Of a stretch of DNA of 64,000 nt, positions 8,081 to 15,294 are shown piece by piece. Under the pieces are notes generated by a model that did no database searches, was not told the DNA's origin, and saw nothing but the letters and a program-made list of their open reading frames with translations. Position 1 is the stretch's first letter; each line of letters starts with the position of its first letter. The translations under genes were made by a program, and so were the position numbers. This stretch comes from Poriferisodalis sp965237655 (lineage in GTDB: Bacteria > Actinomycetota > Acidimicrobiia > Acidimicrobiales > Poriferisodalaceae). The stretch covers positions 1,364,001 to 1,428,000 of the forward strand of contig NZ_CBDEGB010000002.1 in NCBI RefSeq assembly GCF_965237655.1, written 5' to 3'.

Positions 8081-8938
8081 TTACTCGTCGAGGGTGGGGC
8101 CTCGGCCCGTGACGCGGGTCTGGCGCATGTAGCGACGCCACCGGTCGGCGTCGTAGCCGGCACCGCAGTGCAGCAGGCAGCGATTGTCGTAGATGACCGT
8201 GTCGCCGGGACTCCAGCGGTGTGTGTACACGTCTTGGGGCCGGGTGGCCGCCTCGTTCAGCTCGTCGATCAATCGTCGGCTGTCGATACCGGACCAGCCG
8301 ATGATGGAACGTGCGTGCGAGCCGACGTAGTAGTTCTTCAAGCCGTTGGCGGGGTTGGTGCGCACCAGCTTGTGGGGGATGGGCGGCAGTGATGCGGCGT
8401 GGTTCGGGTCCACCGGCGCAACCTTGGTGCGGCTGAACACATAGTCGTGGAGCACTTGCAGGTTGTCGATCTCAGCCTGGTGTTGCGGGCTCAGCCGCTG
8501 GTACGCGGCTCGCTGGCTGGTGTAGAGGGTCTCGCCTCCCTCGCCGGGAACCTCGTAGGCACACAGGATCGACACGTACGACGGCACCAGCCGGAACGAC
8601 GAGTCCGAGTGCCACATGTTGTTGCCCTTCTGGTTGTGCGTCAGCGGATCCGACTCGTCTCGCTTCGTCTCGGCATCGATCACGTTGCCGATGGTGCCGA
8701 AGAAGTCGATCTCGCCGGTCTTGCCGAAGCGGACGTGGTTCGGCTCGGGCTCGCCAAGCCGCCCGGTGAGCGCCAGCTGCGCCTCGTCGGACATCTCCTG
8801 GCCGCCGAAGTGCAGCAGCGAGTACGTGTCGATCGCCTCGTTCAGCTCGGCCACCGCCGTGTCGTCGAGCTCGGACGTCAGATCGATACCGGTGATCCTG
8901 GCACCGAAGTCGGGATGGATCGGCTCGAATGTCGGCAT
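8081..8938 (-). CDS. TauD/TfdA-family Fe(II)/2-oxoglutarate dioxygenase
   Basis: A 285-residue non-haem iron dioxygenase. The facial triad is visible as H and D in MWHSDSSFR (about residue 107-112) and the distal His in IYDNRCLLHCGAG; the 2-oxoglutarate-binding Arg lies in RWRRYMRQTRV. The sequence around the triad (WHSDSSF, PGEGGET, RAAYQRL) looks like the alpha-ketoglutarate-dependent 2,4-D dioxygenase (TfdA) subgroup rather than classical taurine dioxygenase. The ATG at 8938 is 3 bp after the stop of the upstream FadB-like gene, so the two form an operon. The substrate is unknown; a hydroxylated product feeding beta-oxidation is plausible from context. Confidence 0.88.
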   Translation of the reverse strand: MPTFEPIHPDFGARITGIDLTSELDDTAVAELNEAIDTYSLLHFGGQEMSDEAQLALTGRLGEPEPNHVRFGKTGEIDFFGTIGNVIDAETKRDESDPLTHNQKGNNMWHSDSSFRLVPSYVSILCAYEVPGEGGETLYTSQRAAYQRLSPQHQAEIDNLQVLHDYVFSRTKVAPVDPNHAASLPPIPHKLVRTNPANGLKNYYVGSHARSIIGWSGIDSRRLIDELNEAATRPQDVYTHRWSPGDTVIYDNRCLLHCGAGYDADRWRRYMRQTRVTGRGPTLDE

Positions 8939-8941
8939 GGT

Positions 8942-11071
8942 TCAGCTCTCGTAGCGGGCCAGCGAGCCACCTTCGGCCGCCAACCGTTCCAATAGCGGGC
9001 TCGGTGTCCAGTGTTCGCCGCCCAGGGCCTCGTGGTAGTGACGGATGCGATCCAGCACCTCACCCAGGCCGATCTCGTCGGCCCAGTACATGGGACCGCC
9101 GGTGTACATGGGCCAGCCGTAGCCGTTGATCCAGGTGACGTCGATATCGCTGCCTCGCAGCGCGATGCTCTCGTCGAGAATCTTGGCGCCCTCGTTGACC
9201 ATCGGATAGAGGCACCGCTCGAGGATCTCCTGATCGGTGACGCTGCGCAGGGCTGCTCCCCGGTCCGAGGCGAAGTCGCGGATGATCTGCTCCACCTCGG
9301 GATCGGGAGTCGACGCCCGGGTAGCGGGGTCATAGATGTAGTAGCCCCGGCCGTTCTTCTGGCCCCGCCGGCCCGACTCGCACAGGACCTCGCGCACCGT
9401 CGAGCTCGACGACGTCTCGGAGTTCCAGCCCACGTCAAGCCCGGCCAGATCGCGCATGGCCAAGGGGCCCATCGGGAAGCCGAAGTCGTACACGACCTTG
9501 TCGATCTGCGCAGGCGTAGCACCCTCCAGCAGCATCTGGTCAGCCTCGATGCCGCGCATGAACAGCATCCGGTTGCCGATGAAGCCATGACACACCCCGC
9601 ACAGGACGGGCGTCTTGCCGATGCGCTTGCCGATTGACATGGCGGTGGCGATCGCCGTGTGCGAGGTGGCATCGCCGCGCACGACCTCGAGCATCCGCAT
9701 GACGTTGGCGGGGGAGAAGAAGTGCATGCCGATGACGTCGTGCGGCCGTGACGTGGCCGAGGCGATCTCGTTGACGTTCAGCGCCGAGGTGTTGGTGGCG
9801 AGCACCGCGCCCGGCTTGCAGATGCCGTCGAGCTGGGCGAAGACGTCCTTCTTGAGAGCCATGTTCTCGAACACGGCCTCGATCATCAGGTCGCAATCGG
9901 CGAAGTCGCCCATGTCAGTCGAGCCAGCCAGCAGATCCATGCGCGTCTGCACGTCGTCGGAGGAGATGCCACCCCGTGCAGCAGTGCGCTCGTAGTTGCG
10001 CCGCACAACCCCGAGTCCGCGCTCGAGGCTCGCCTCGTCGCGTTCGACGAGGGTGACCGGGATGCCGATGTTGGCGAAGTTCATGGCGATGCCGCCGCCC
10101 ATCGTCCCAGCTCCGAGAATGCCGACACGGGCGATGTCGACCTGTGGTGTGTCACGCGGCACGTCGGGCACCTTCTGCGCCGCCCGCTCGGCGAAGAAGT
10201 AGTACTGCTGCGCATTGGCCTGCGAGCTGCCCATCAACTCGCCGAAGATGCGCGCCTCCGCCGCCAGGCCAGCCTCGAAGTCGCCACTGGCAGCCGTGGA
10301 GACCGCTGCTTCGACGCAGCGGATGATCCTGTCGGGCGCTTCGAAGCCGCGTGTCCTGCGGGCGATCGAGGCCCGGAACGCGGCGAACTGCTCGGTACCG
10401 AAGCCTTCAAGGCGTTCGTTGCGGTCACGGATGCGTGGCCGGGGTGTGTTCTCTGCGGCGGCACGCCGAGCGAACGCCACGGCACCGGCTTCGAGATCGG
10501 CCAGCGAGTCGCCCACGATCTCGTTGATCAGGCCGCAGTCGAGCGCCTCGGTAGCGCCGATGGGGTCGCCGCTGACCATCATCTCGAGCGCCCGTTGCGG
10601 GCCGGTGATGCGAGGCAGGCGTTGCGTGCCGCCGCCCCCAGGCAGCAAGCCCAGCTTCACCTCGGGCAGGCCGAACTGGGCCGAGCTGATCGCCACCCGG
10701 AAGTGAGCGCACAGCGCAACTTCAAGCCCGCCGCCGAGTGCGGTGCCATGAATCGCAGCCACGACCGGCTTGCTGCAATTCTCCATTGCCTCTTGACCTG
10801 GCACCAGACCGGGCGGCTTGGGCGGCTGGGAGAACTCGGTGATGTCTGCGCCGGCGATGAAAGTCCGCCCGTCGCAGATGAGCACGATCGCCGTGGCATC
10901 GCTGGCCTCGGCAGCGGCCATGCCGTCGATGAGGCCTTGGCGCACGTGGTAGCTGAGCGCATTGACGGGCGGGTTGTTCACAATGAGCAACGCCACGTCG
11001 TCGCGGCGTTCGAGTCGGACCGACTCGGTGATCTGGCCCTCGGCAGTTTGGCTCTGGTCCTGCTGTGTCAT
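8942..11071 (-). CDS. Bifunctional enoyl-CoA hydratase/3-hydroxyacyl-CoA dehydrogenase (FadB/FadJ-like)
   Basis: A 709-residue multifunctional beta-oxidation protein. Domains in order: crotonase (about 1-190) with the oxyanion-hole segments RTFIAGADITEF and GTALGGGLEVALCAH; an NAD-binding Rossmann fold (from about 313) with VGILGAGTMGGGIAMNFA; and two C-terminal 3-hydroxyacyl-CoA dehydrogenase domains (NRMLFMRGIEADQML; LYPMVNEGAKIL). No thiolase gene is adjacent. The ATG at 11071 gives MTQQDQSQT. It is the first gene of a two-gene unit with the TfdA-like dioxygenase and is divergent from ilvE, with a 148-bp gap for promoters. The acyl-CoA substrate range is not visible. Confidence 0.92.
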   Translation of the reverse strand: MTQQDQSQTAEGQITESVRLERRDDVALLIVNNPPVNALSYHVRQGLIDGMAAAEASDATAIVLICDGRTFIAGADITEFSQPPKPPGLVPGQEAMENCSKPVVAAIHGTALGGGLEVALCAHFRVAISSAQFGLPEVKLGLLPGGGGTQRLPRITGPQRALEMMVSGDPIGATEALDCGLINEIVGDSLADLEAGAVAFARRAAAENTPRPRIRDRNERLEGFGTEQFAAFRASIARRTRGFEAPDRIIRCVEAAVSTAASGDFEAGLAAEARIFGELMGSSQANAQQYYFFAERAAQKVPDVPRDTPQVDIARVGILGAGTMGGGIAMNFANIGIPVTLVERDEASLERGLGVVRRNYERTAARGGISSDDVQTRMDLLAGSTDMGDFADCDLMIEAVFENMALKKDVFAQLDGICKPGAVLATNTSALNVNEIASATSRPHDVIGMHFFSPANVMRMLEVVRGDATSHTAIATAMSIGKRIGKTPVLCGVCHGFIGNRMLFMRGIEADQMLLEGATPAQIDKVVYDFGFPMGPLAMRDLAGLDVGWNSETSSSSTVREVLCESGRRGQKNGRGYYIYDPATRASTPDPEVEQIIRDFASDRGAALRSVTDQEILERCLYPMVNEGAKILDESIALRGSDIDVTWINGYGWPMYTGGPMYWADEIGLGEVLDRIRHYHEALGGEHWTPSPLLERLAAEGGSLARYES

Positions 11072-11219
11072 GGGCCGCAGCGTACGCAACGACGGCCCGG
11101 CAGTTTCGGGCCACAGGCGTCCGCCTCGCAGAATTCGCCCCTGTGCGATCTCGGCCTGGCGATACGCTTCGAATGTCCTGAGCGCCTGTCCCGCCCGAGC
11201 CATATCGAATGGAGTTCTG

Positions 11220-12245
11220 GTGACCACCAAGCCCGACCCATTCACGGTCCCATTCGGGACCATCTTCTGTGACTGGATGACGACGGCGCGAGCCGACGAC
11301 GGGCTGTACGTGTATGGCGGTGCCGCAGAACCGTTCGGCGACTTCACGATCAGCCCCGCGGCGCACGTGCTCCACTACGGGAGCGCCATCTTCGAAGGCC
11401 TGAAGGCACATCGGCAAGTGGACGGGTCGCTGGCGATCTTCCAACTGGACCGCCATGTGAACCGCATGGTGTCCAGCGCGGCTCGGCTGCGCCTGCCCGA
11501 GATCGACGCTGCGACGCTGCGCCAGATGATCCTCGACGCGGTCGAGGCCAATGCCAGCGAGGTGCCGGACCCGCCCGGCTCGCTCTACATCCGACCGACG
11601 CTCATCGGTACCGAACCCGACATCGGCGCTGCTGCCCGCCCGACGCGAAGCGCGCTGCTCTATGTCGTCAACTGCCCGGTAGGCGACTATTTCACTGGCG
11701 GTATGCGACCGCTGACGCTGTTGGTGGAAACGTCGACGCCGCGCACCGTGCCGCAGTTCGGCATGGTGAAGTGCGGCGGCAACTACGCCATGGCGCTCGC
11801 TCCCACGCTTGACGCCATGGCAGGAAACGAGGCCATCGACCAGATGCTGTTCGCCACCGGAGGCGACATCACCGAGACCGGAGCCTCCAACTTCTTCCTG
11901 GCCGATGACCAGCGAGTCGTGACGCGGCACCTCGACGAGTCGTTCTTGCACGGCGTGACGCGGGCGTCGGTGATTGAGCTCGCAGCTTCGCTGGGCTACG
12001 AGATCGAGGAGCGATTTATCGACCCCGACGAATTGGTCGAATGGGCCGAACGCGGCGAAGCATTCCTGTCTGGTACCGCCGCGATCTTGGCCCCGGTGGG
12101 GACCATCCTGTATGAGGGAAAGACGCTGGCTGTGCGTGACCGGGAGCCGGGCCGCAACACGATGCGGCTGCGTCAGGCATTGGTTGACATCCAGATCGGC
12201 GCAGCGCCGGATCCGTTCGGCTGGCGCACACCCGTCAAGGGCTGA
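11220..12245 (+). CDS. ilvE: Branched-chain amino-acid aminotransferase (class IV PLP enzyme)
   Basis: A 341-residue fold-type IV aminotransferase. Visible landmarks are HYGSAIFEGLKAHR near the N-terminus, the PLP lysine in FGMVKCGGNYAMAL, and ITETGASNFFL with GVTRASVIELA near the C-terminus, which matches the BCAT signature. It would interconvert leucine, isoleucine and valine with their 2-oxo acids. The GTG start at 11220 has GGAG 5 bases upstream. The HD-domain gene follows 19 bp later, so the two are probably one transcript. Confidence 0.9.
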   Translation: MTTKPDPFTVPFGTIFCDWMTTARADDGLYVYGGAAEPFGDFTISPAAHVLHYGSAIFEGLKAHRQVDGSLAIFQLDRHVNRMVSSAARLRLPEIDAATLRQMILDAVEANASEVPDPPGSLYIRPTLIGTEPDIGAAARPTRSALLYVVNCPVGDYFTGGMRPLTLLVETSTPRTVPQFGMVKCGGNYAMALAPTLDAMAGNEAIDQMLFATGGDITETGASNFFLADDQRVVTRHLDESFLHGVTRASVIELAASLGYEIEERFIDPDELVEWAERGEAFLSGTAAILAPVGTILYEGKTLAVRDREPGRNTMRLRQALVDIQIGAAPDPFGWRTPVKG

Positions 12246-12264
12246 GACACCAGCGGAGGGAGCG

Positions 12265-12870
12265 ATGGTCGATCACAGCGTCGAGGACGAGGGTGCTCGC
12301 ATTGTGCCGTGGACTGCGATGGAGCACGGCACGGCTGAGGACTACGCGTTCTTGGACCGGCAGCACTATGCACACACCCGGTCGGGGTTGGTCGACAACC
12401 TGCTGAACATCTTGCAGTGCCTGCGCGGCCCCACGCTGGGCTATCAGATCGATCGATACGACCACTCGCTGCAGTCGGCCAGCCGGGCGTTGCGCAACGG
12501 CGAATCGAGCGATCTGGTGGTGGCGGCCCTGTTGCATGACGTCGGCGATGCGTTCGCCCCGGAGAATCACAGTGCTGCGTCGGCGGCGCTGTTGCAGCCC
12601 TACGTCGACGAGCGCACGCACTGGGTGGTGGCGCACCACGGTCTGTTTCAGGGCTATTACTACTTCCACCACCTCGGCGGTGACCGCGACGCCCGCGAGC
12701 AGTACCGGGACTCTCCGCACTACGACGCCTGTGTGGACTTCGGTCAGAACTACGACCAGAACTGTTTCGACCCGAACTACCCCAACCTGCCGCCTGAGGA
12801 GTTCCGCCCCCTGCTTGACGAGGTCTTCGACCGTCCGTCACAGGTTCCCGCCACCGCCCCGCTGACCTGA
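12265..12870 (+). CDS. HD-domain protein, PhnZ-like mixed-valent diiron oxygenase candidate
   Basis: A 201-residue protein with the HD metal motif LLHDVGD (H91-D92) and further likely ligands H67 in YDHSLQSA, H102 in ENHSA, H124 or H125 in VAHHGLFQ, and Asp residues in the 154-164 segment. The combination HSLQ...LLHD...H...H resembles PhnZ-type phosphonate oxygenases and their MIOX relatives more than HD phosphohydrolases. PhnZ-type enzymes cleave alpha-hydroxyphosphonates made by a 2-oxoglutarate dioxygenase. The ATG at 12265 has GGAGGG 5 bases upstream. It follows ilvE closely. A TfdA-type dioxygenase is encoded 3.3 kb away on the other strand. An ordinary HD phosphohydrolase remains possible. 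Confidence 0.7.
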   Translation: MVDHSVEDEGARIVPWTAMEHGTAEDYAFLDRQHYAHTRSGLVDNLLNILQCLRGPTLGYQIDRYDHSLQSASRALRNGESSDLVVAALLHDVGDAFAPENHSAASAALLQPYVDERTHWVVAHHGLFQGYYYFHHLGGDRDAREQYRDSPHYDACVDFGQNYDQNCFDPNYPNLPPEEFRPLLDEVFDRPSQVPATAPLT

Positions 12871-12894
12871 ACCCGGCGTCACCATCACACCTAA

Positions 12895-14572
12895 CCCTGA
12901 TTTTTCATGAGTCTGGTGGGCTTGGGTGTGTGAGTCCGCGGAAAAGCCCCTCTGATCTGCGACGATGCGTGTTGTCGAGGCACGCGGTCGGCAGTTCAGG
13001 GGGGCATCTCCGAGGTGAAACTTAGCAGTGTGACAAACGCGCGTCTGGCAGGCGGCGGGGATCGGGTGGTGTGGGGTGCGGGGCTGTTCGCTTTGGGCGG
13101 TTTCGCGGACCGGGTCGGGCTGACCGAGGCGCTGTCGGCGGCGGTGCCGCGCCGCGGCGAGCGCGCCCCGGTCCATGACCGGGGCCGGCTGTTGACGCAT
13201 TTGCTGTTGGTGCTCGCCGGCGGCGGTGAGGCGTGCACAGATATCGAGCATCTGCGGTCTCAGCGGGAGCTGTTCGGGGCGGTGGGGTCGGACTCGACGC
13301 TGTATCGGGCGCTGCGGGGCATCGACGCCTCGGCGCTGGGCGGGCTGTGGGCAGCCGCGGCCGAGGCGCGTGAGCGAGTGTGGTCCCAGCGCCGCGGTTC
13401 GGGTCCGTTGGTGGTCGACATCGACTCGACGCTGGTGGAGGTCCACTCGCCCAACAAGGCGGGTGCGGCGGCGCATTTCAAGGGCGGGTACGGGTTCCAC
13501 CCGATGATCTGCTCGACCGCGGACGGGGAGCCGTTGTGGGCGAAGCTGCGCCCGGGCAACGCGGCCGCGAACAGCATCGCCGATCACGTCGAGGTGCTCG
13601 ACGCTGCGATATCGGTGCTGCCCGACGCTGACGCGGCAGGCCATCGGGCAGGCGACGATCTGGCGCTCGCAGGACGCGAGATGGTGCTGCGCTTGGACTC
13701 AGGAGGCTGTTCGGCGCGTATCGCCGCGGCGTGCAGGGGCCGCAACGTGACGTTTTTCATGTCCGCCCGGGCCACAGCAGGCATCGACGCCGCGATCGCT
13801 GCGGCCCGCTGCGACCCAGGGCGGTGGACGCCGGGGGTGCCGAACCCCAAACAGCGGCATCCCAAAGCGCACGTCGCCGAGCTCACCGACCTGGTGGACC
13901 TGTCGGGCTGGCCAGCGCGGACACGGCTGATCATCCGACGCGAGCCCTTGCATCCGGGCGCGCAGCGCAGCCTGTTCGCGTCCGAGAACTTCCGCTACTG
14001 GGGATTCCTCACCGACGCTGCGGGCAGCCCCGCCCGGCTCGACCGTCTCATGCGCAAGCACGCCGACGTCGAGGACGCCATAGCCCGCCTCAAAGACAGC
14101 GGACTGGCCCGCATGCCCTTCACAGCCTGGGACGCCAACTGTGCATGGGCAGCGCTGTGCATGATCAGCGCCGCGCTCGTGCACTGGTTCCAGACACAGC
14201 GCCTTGCCGGACCGCTCAAACGCGCGGCACCCAAACGGCTCCGCTGGCAGCTGTGGCACCTGCCCGCGCTCGTATGCGAAACCGGCCGACGCACCTGGCT
14301 GCGGCTCCCCACCGCACACCCCGGCACCCGAAGCCTGCTCGCCGCCCAGCACCCCAACTGAGCACCCCGCACCCCCAGCCGCCAACAGCGCCGCTCACGC
14401 GGCGGCCGACCCGTCGCGCCCACACACCCATGTCAGGGTCCAACACCGGCCCTGCGACCACCCCAGCGGCACCAAACAACACCCACCGGGTCCCGTCAAG
14501 CCGACAAACCCGCCCGACACACCAAAACACAACCCATAAACCCTGAACAGGCATTCTCGTGAATAATCAGGG
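12895..14572 (+). mobile_element. IS1380-family insertion sequence, copy 2
   Basis: 1678 bp, the same length as copy 1 and inverted relative to it, with the same CCCTGATT terminal repeats. It is flanked by the 4-bp direct repeat CTAA (12891-12894 and 14573-14576). The right end lies 14 bp from the stop codon of a VapC gene, which is left intact. The left end lies 24 bp past the HD-domain gene. Confidence 0.93.
13015..14361 (+). CDS. IS1380-family transposase, copy 2
   Basis: 448 residues, identical to the product of the inverted copy at 5858-7204, with the same catalytic segments (VVDIDSTLVEVHSPN, VLRLDSGGCS, HADVEDAIARL). No frameshift or stop. Protein identity and equal element length point to very recent transposition, or gene conversion between the two copies. 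Confidence 0.93.
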   Translation: MKLSSVTNARLAGGGDRVVWGAGLFALGGFADRVGLTEALSAAVPRRGERAPVHDRGRLLTHLLLVLAGGGEACTDIEHLRSQRELFGAVGSDSTLYRALRGIDASALGGLWAAAAEARERVWSQRRGSGPLVVDIDSTLVEVHSPNKAGAAAHFKGGYGFHPMICSTADGEPLWAKLRPGNAAANSIADHVEVLDAAISVLPDADAAGHRAGDDLALAGREMVLRLDSGGCSARIAAACRGRNVTFFMSARATAGIDAAIAAARCDPGRWTPGVPNPKQRHPKAHVAELTDLVDLSGWPARTRLIIRREPLHPGAQRSLFASENFRYWGFLTDAAGSPARLDRLMRKHADVEDAIARLKDSGLARMPFTAWDANCAWAALCMISAALVHWFQTQRLAGPLKRAAPKRLRWQLWHLPALVCETGRRTWLRLPTAHPGTRSLLAAQHPN

Positions 14573-14586
14573 CTAACTGCGTCGCG

Positions 14587-14976
14587 TCACCACAGTGTGG
14601 CTACGGGGAACTCCGCAAATGACCGGTCAGCGGTCACCAGCGTCAACGATTCGATCTCAGCCTGCGCCGCAAGCATTCGGTCGAAGGGATCCTTGTGCGC
14701 TGATGCGTAGGCACCGGCGCGCTGGGCGTGCGCGAACGTGATGTGCAGGTGGTTGTAGTCGGCTGCCAAGATCAGCTGATCGAGTCGCGACGCGATTGTT
14801 CTAAGCCCGTCAAGCCGGCCGAGGCGATGCTTGGTCGAAATCTCCCAGGCGCTCGCGGCACTCACGACAATTCTCGCCTCAGGGTCCAAGACAGCAGTCC
14901 GGGCCGTCGCAGAGAGCGCCGGGTCGTCTGCTAGGCACCATAGCAGGGCATGGGTGTCGAGCAGGAGTTCGTTCAC
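14587..14976 (-). CDS. vapC: PIN-domain toxin (VapC family)
   Basis: 129 residues. PIN-domain acidic residues are visible in LLLDTHALLWCLAD near the N-terminus, E in SAASAWEISTKHRLGRL, D in DPFDRMLAAQA and D in LVTADRSFAEF; this is the common LLLDTHALLW subgroup of VapC RNases. The GTG start at 14976 overlaps the antitoxin stop by 4 bases (GTGA) and has GGAGGGAGA just upstream, so translation is coupled. The stop lies 14 bp from the end of IS1380 copy 2, so the toxin escaped disruption. Confidence 0.88.
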   Translation of the reverse strand: MNELLLDTHALLWCLADDPALSATARTAVLDPEARIVVSAASAWEISTKHRLGRLDGLRTIASRLDQLILAADYNHLHITFAHAQRAGAYASAHKDPFDRMLAAQAEIESLTLVTADRSFAEFPVATLW

Positions 14977-15209
14977 TCTCCCTCCCACTCAGCGAGCTCG
15001 TCGTCGGGGAGGGGATCGAAGAACTCGGGCGGCACTTCGAGGCCGCGGAGCAGGCCAATTCGACGCCTCGCTTGTTTCTGCTCGTATGGCACGAGGCGGG
15101 CACACGGCTTGCCGGCTCGCGCAAGGATGATCTCCTCGCCCGCTTCTACCCGACCAAGAAGCTTCGACAGGTGTGTTTTTGCTTCGTGCACGTTGACGGT
15201 CTCCGTCAT
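14973..15209 (-). CDS. Phd/YefM-type antitoxin
   Basis: A 78-residue antitoxin starting MTETVNVHEAKTHLSKLLGR, with VEAGEEIILARAGKPCARLVPY, the classic Phd/YefM N-terminal DNA-binding domain. The acidic C-terminus (DDELAEWEGE) would neutralise the toxin. The ATG at 15209 has AGAGGAG 6 bases upstream. The gene overlaps vapC by 4 bp. An inverted repeat 29 bp upstream (15238-15263) is a likely operator for autoregulation. Confidence 0.88.
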   Translation of the reverse strand: MTETVNVHEAKTHLSKLLGRVEAGEEIILARAGKPCARLVPYEQKQARRRIGLLRGLEVPPEFFDPLPDDELAEWEGE

Positions 15210-15237
15210 CGAATGCTCCTCTTAGATGGTCCAGAGA

Positions 15238-15263
15238 TTAGCTTAGTCCACAAACTTAGCTAA
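15238..15263. promoter_or_regulatory. Likely operator of the Phd/VapC module
   Basis: Imperfect inverted repeat: arms TTAGCTTAG and CTTAGCTAA (8 of 9 complementary) around an 8-base spacer, in an AT-rich island upstream of the antitoxin start. Antitoxins of this family bind such palindromes to repress their own operon. Confidence 0.5.
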
Positions 15264-15294
15264 TTATCATGTTTCTGCCGTGCTCACAATGCGA

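Noticed and set aside
10722..11951. Long minus-strand frame over the start of the FadB-like gene and ilvE
   Set aside because: It overlaps two well-supported genes and its translation has no recognisable motif.
8081..12870. Naming the dioxygenase and HD protein as the phosphonate pair PhnY-PhnZ or TmpA-TmpB
   Set aside because: The dioxygenase looks like TfdA rather than PhnY or TmpA, and the two genes are on opposite strands with other partners; only the HD protein is suggestive.
5647..14572. A composite transposon formed by the two IS1380 copies
   Set aside because: Each copy is flanked by its own 4-bp repeat (CTAG and CTAA) and there is no shared repeat around the whole block, so they inserted separately.
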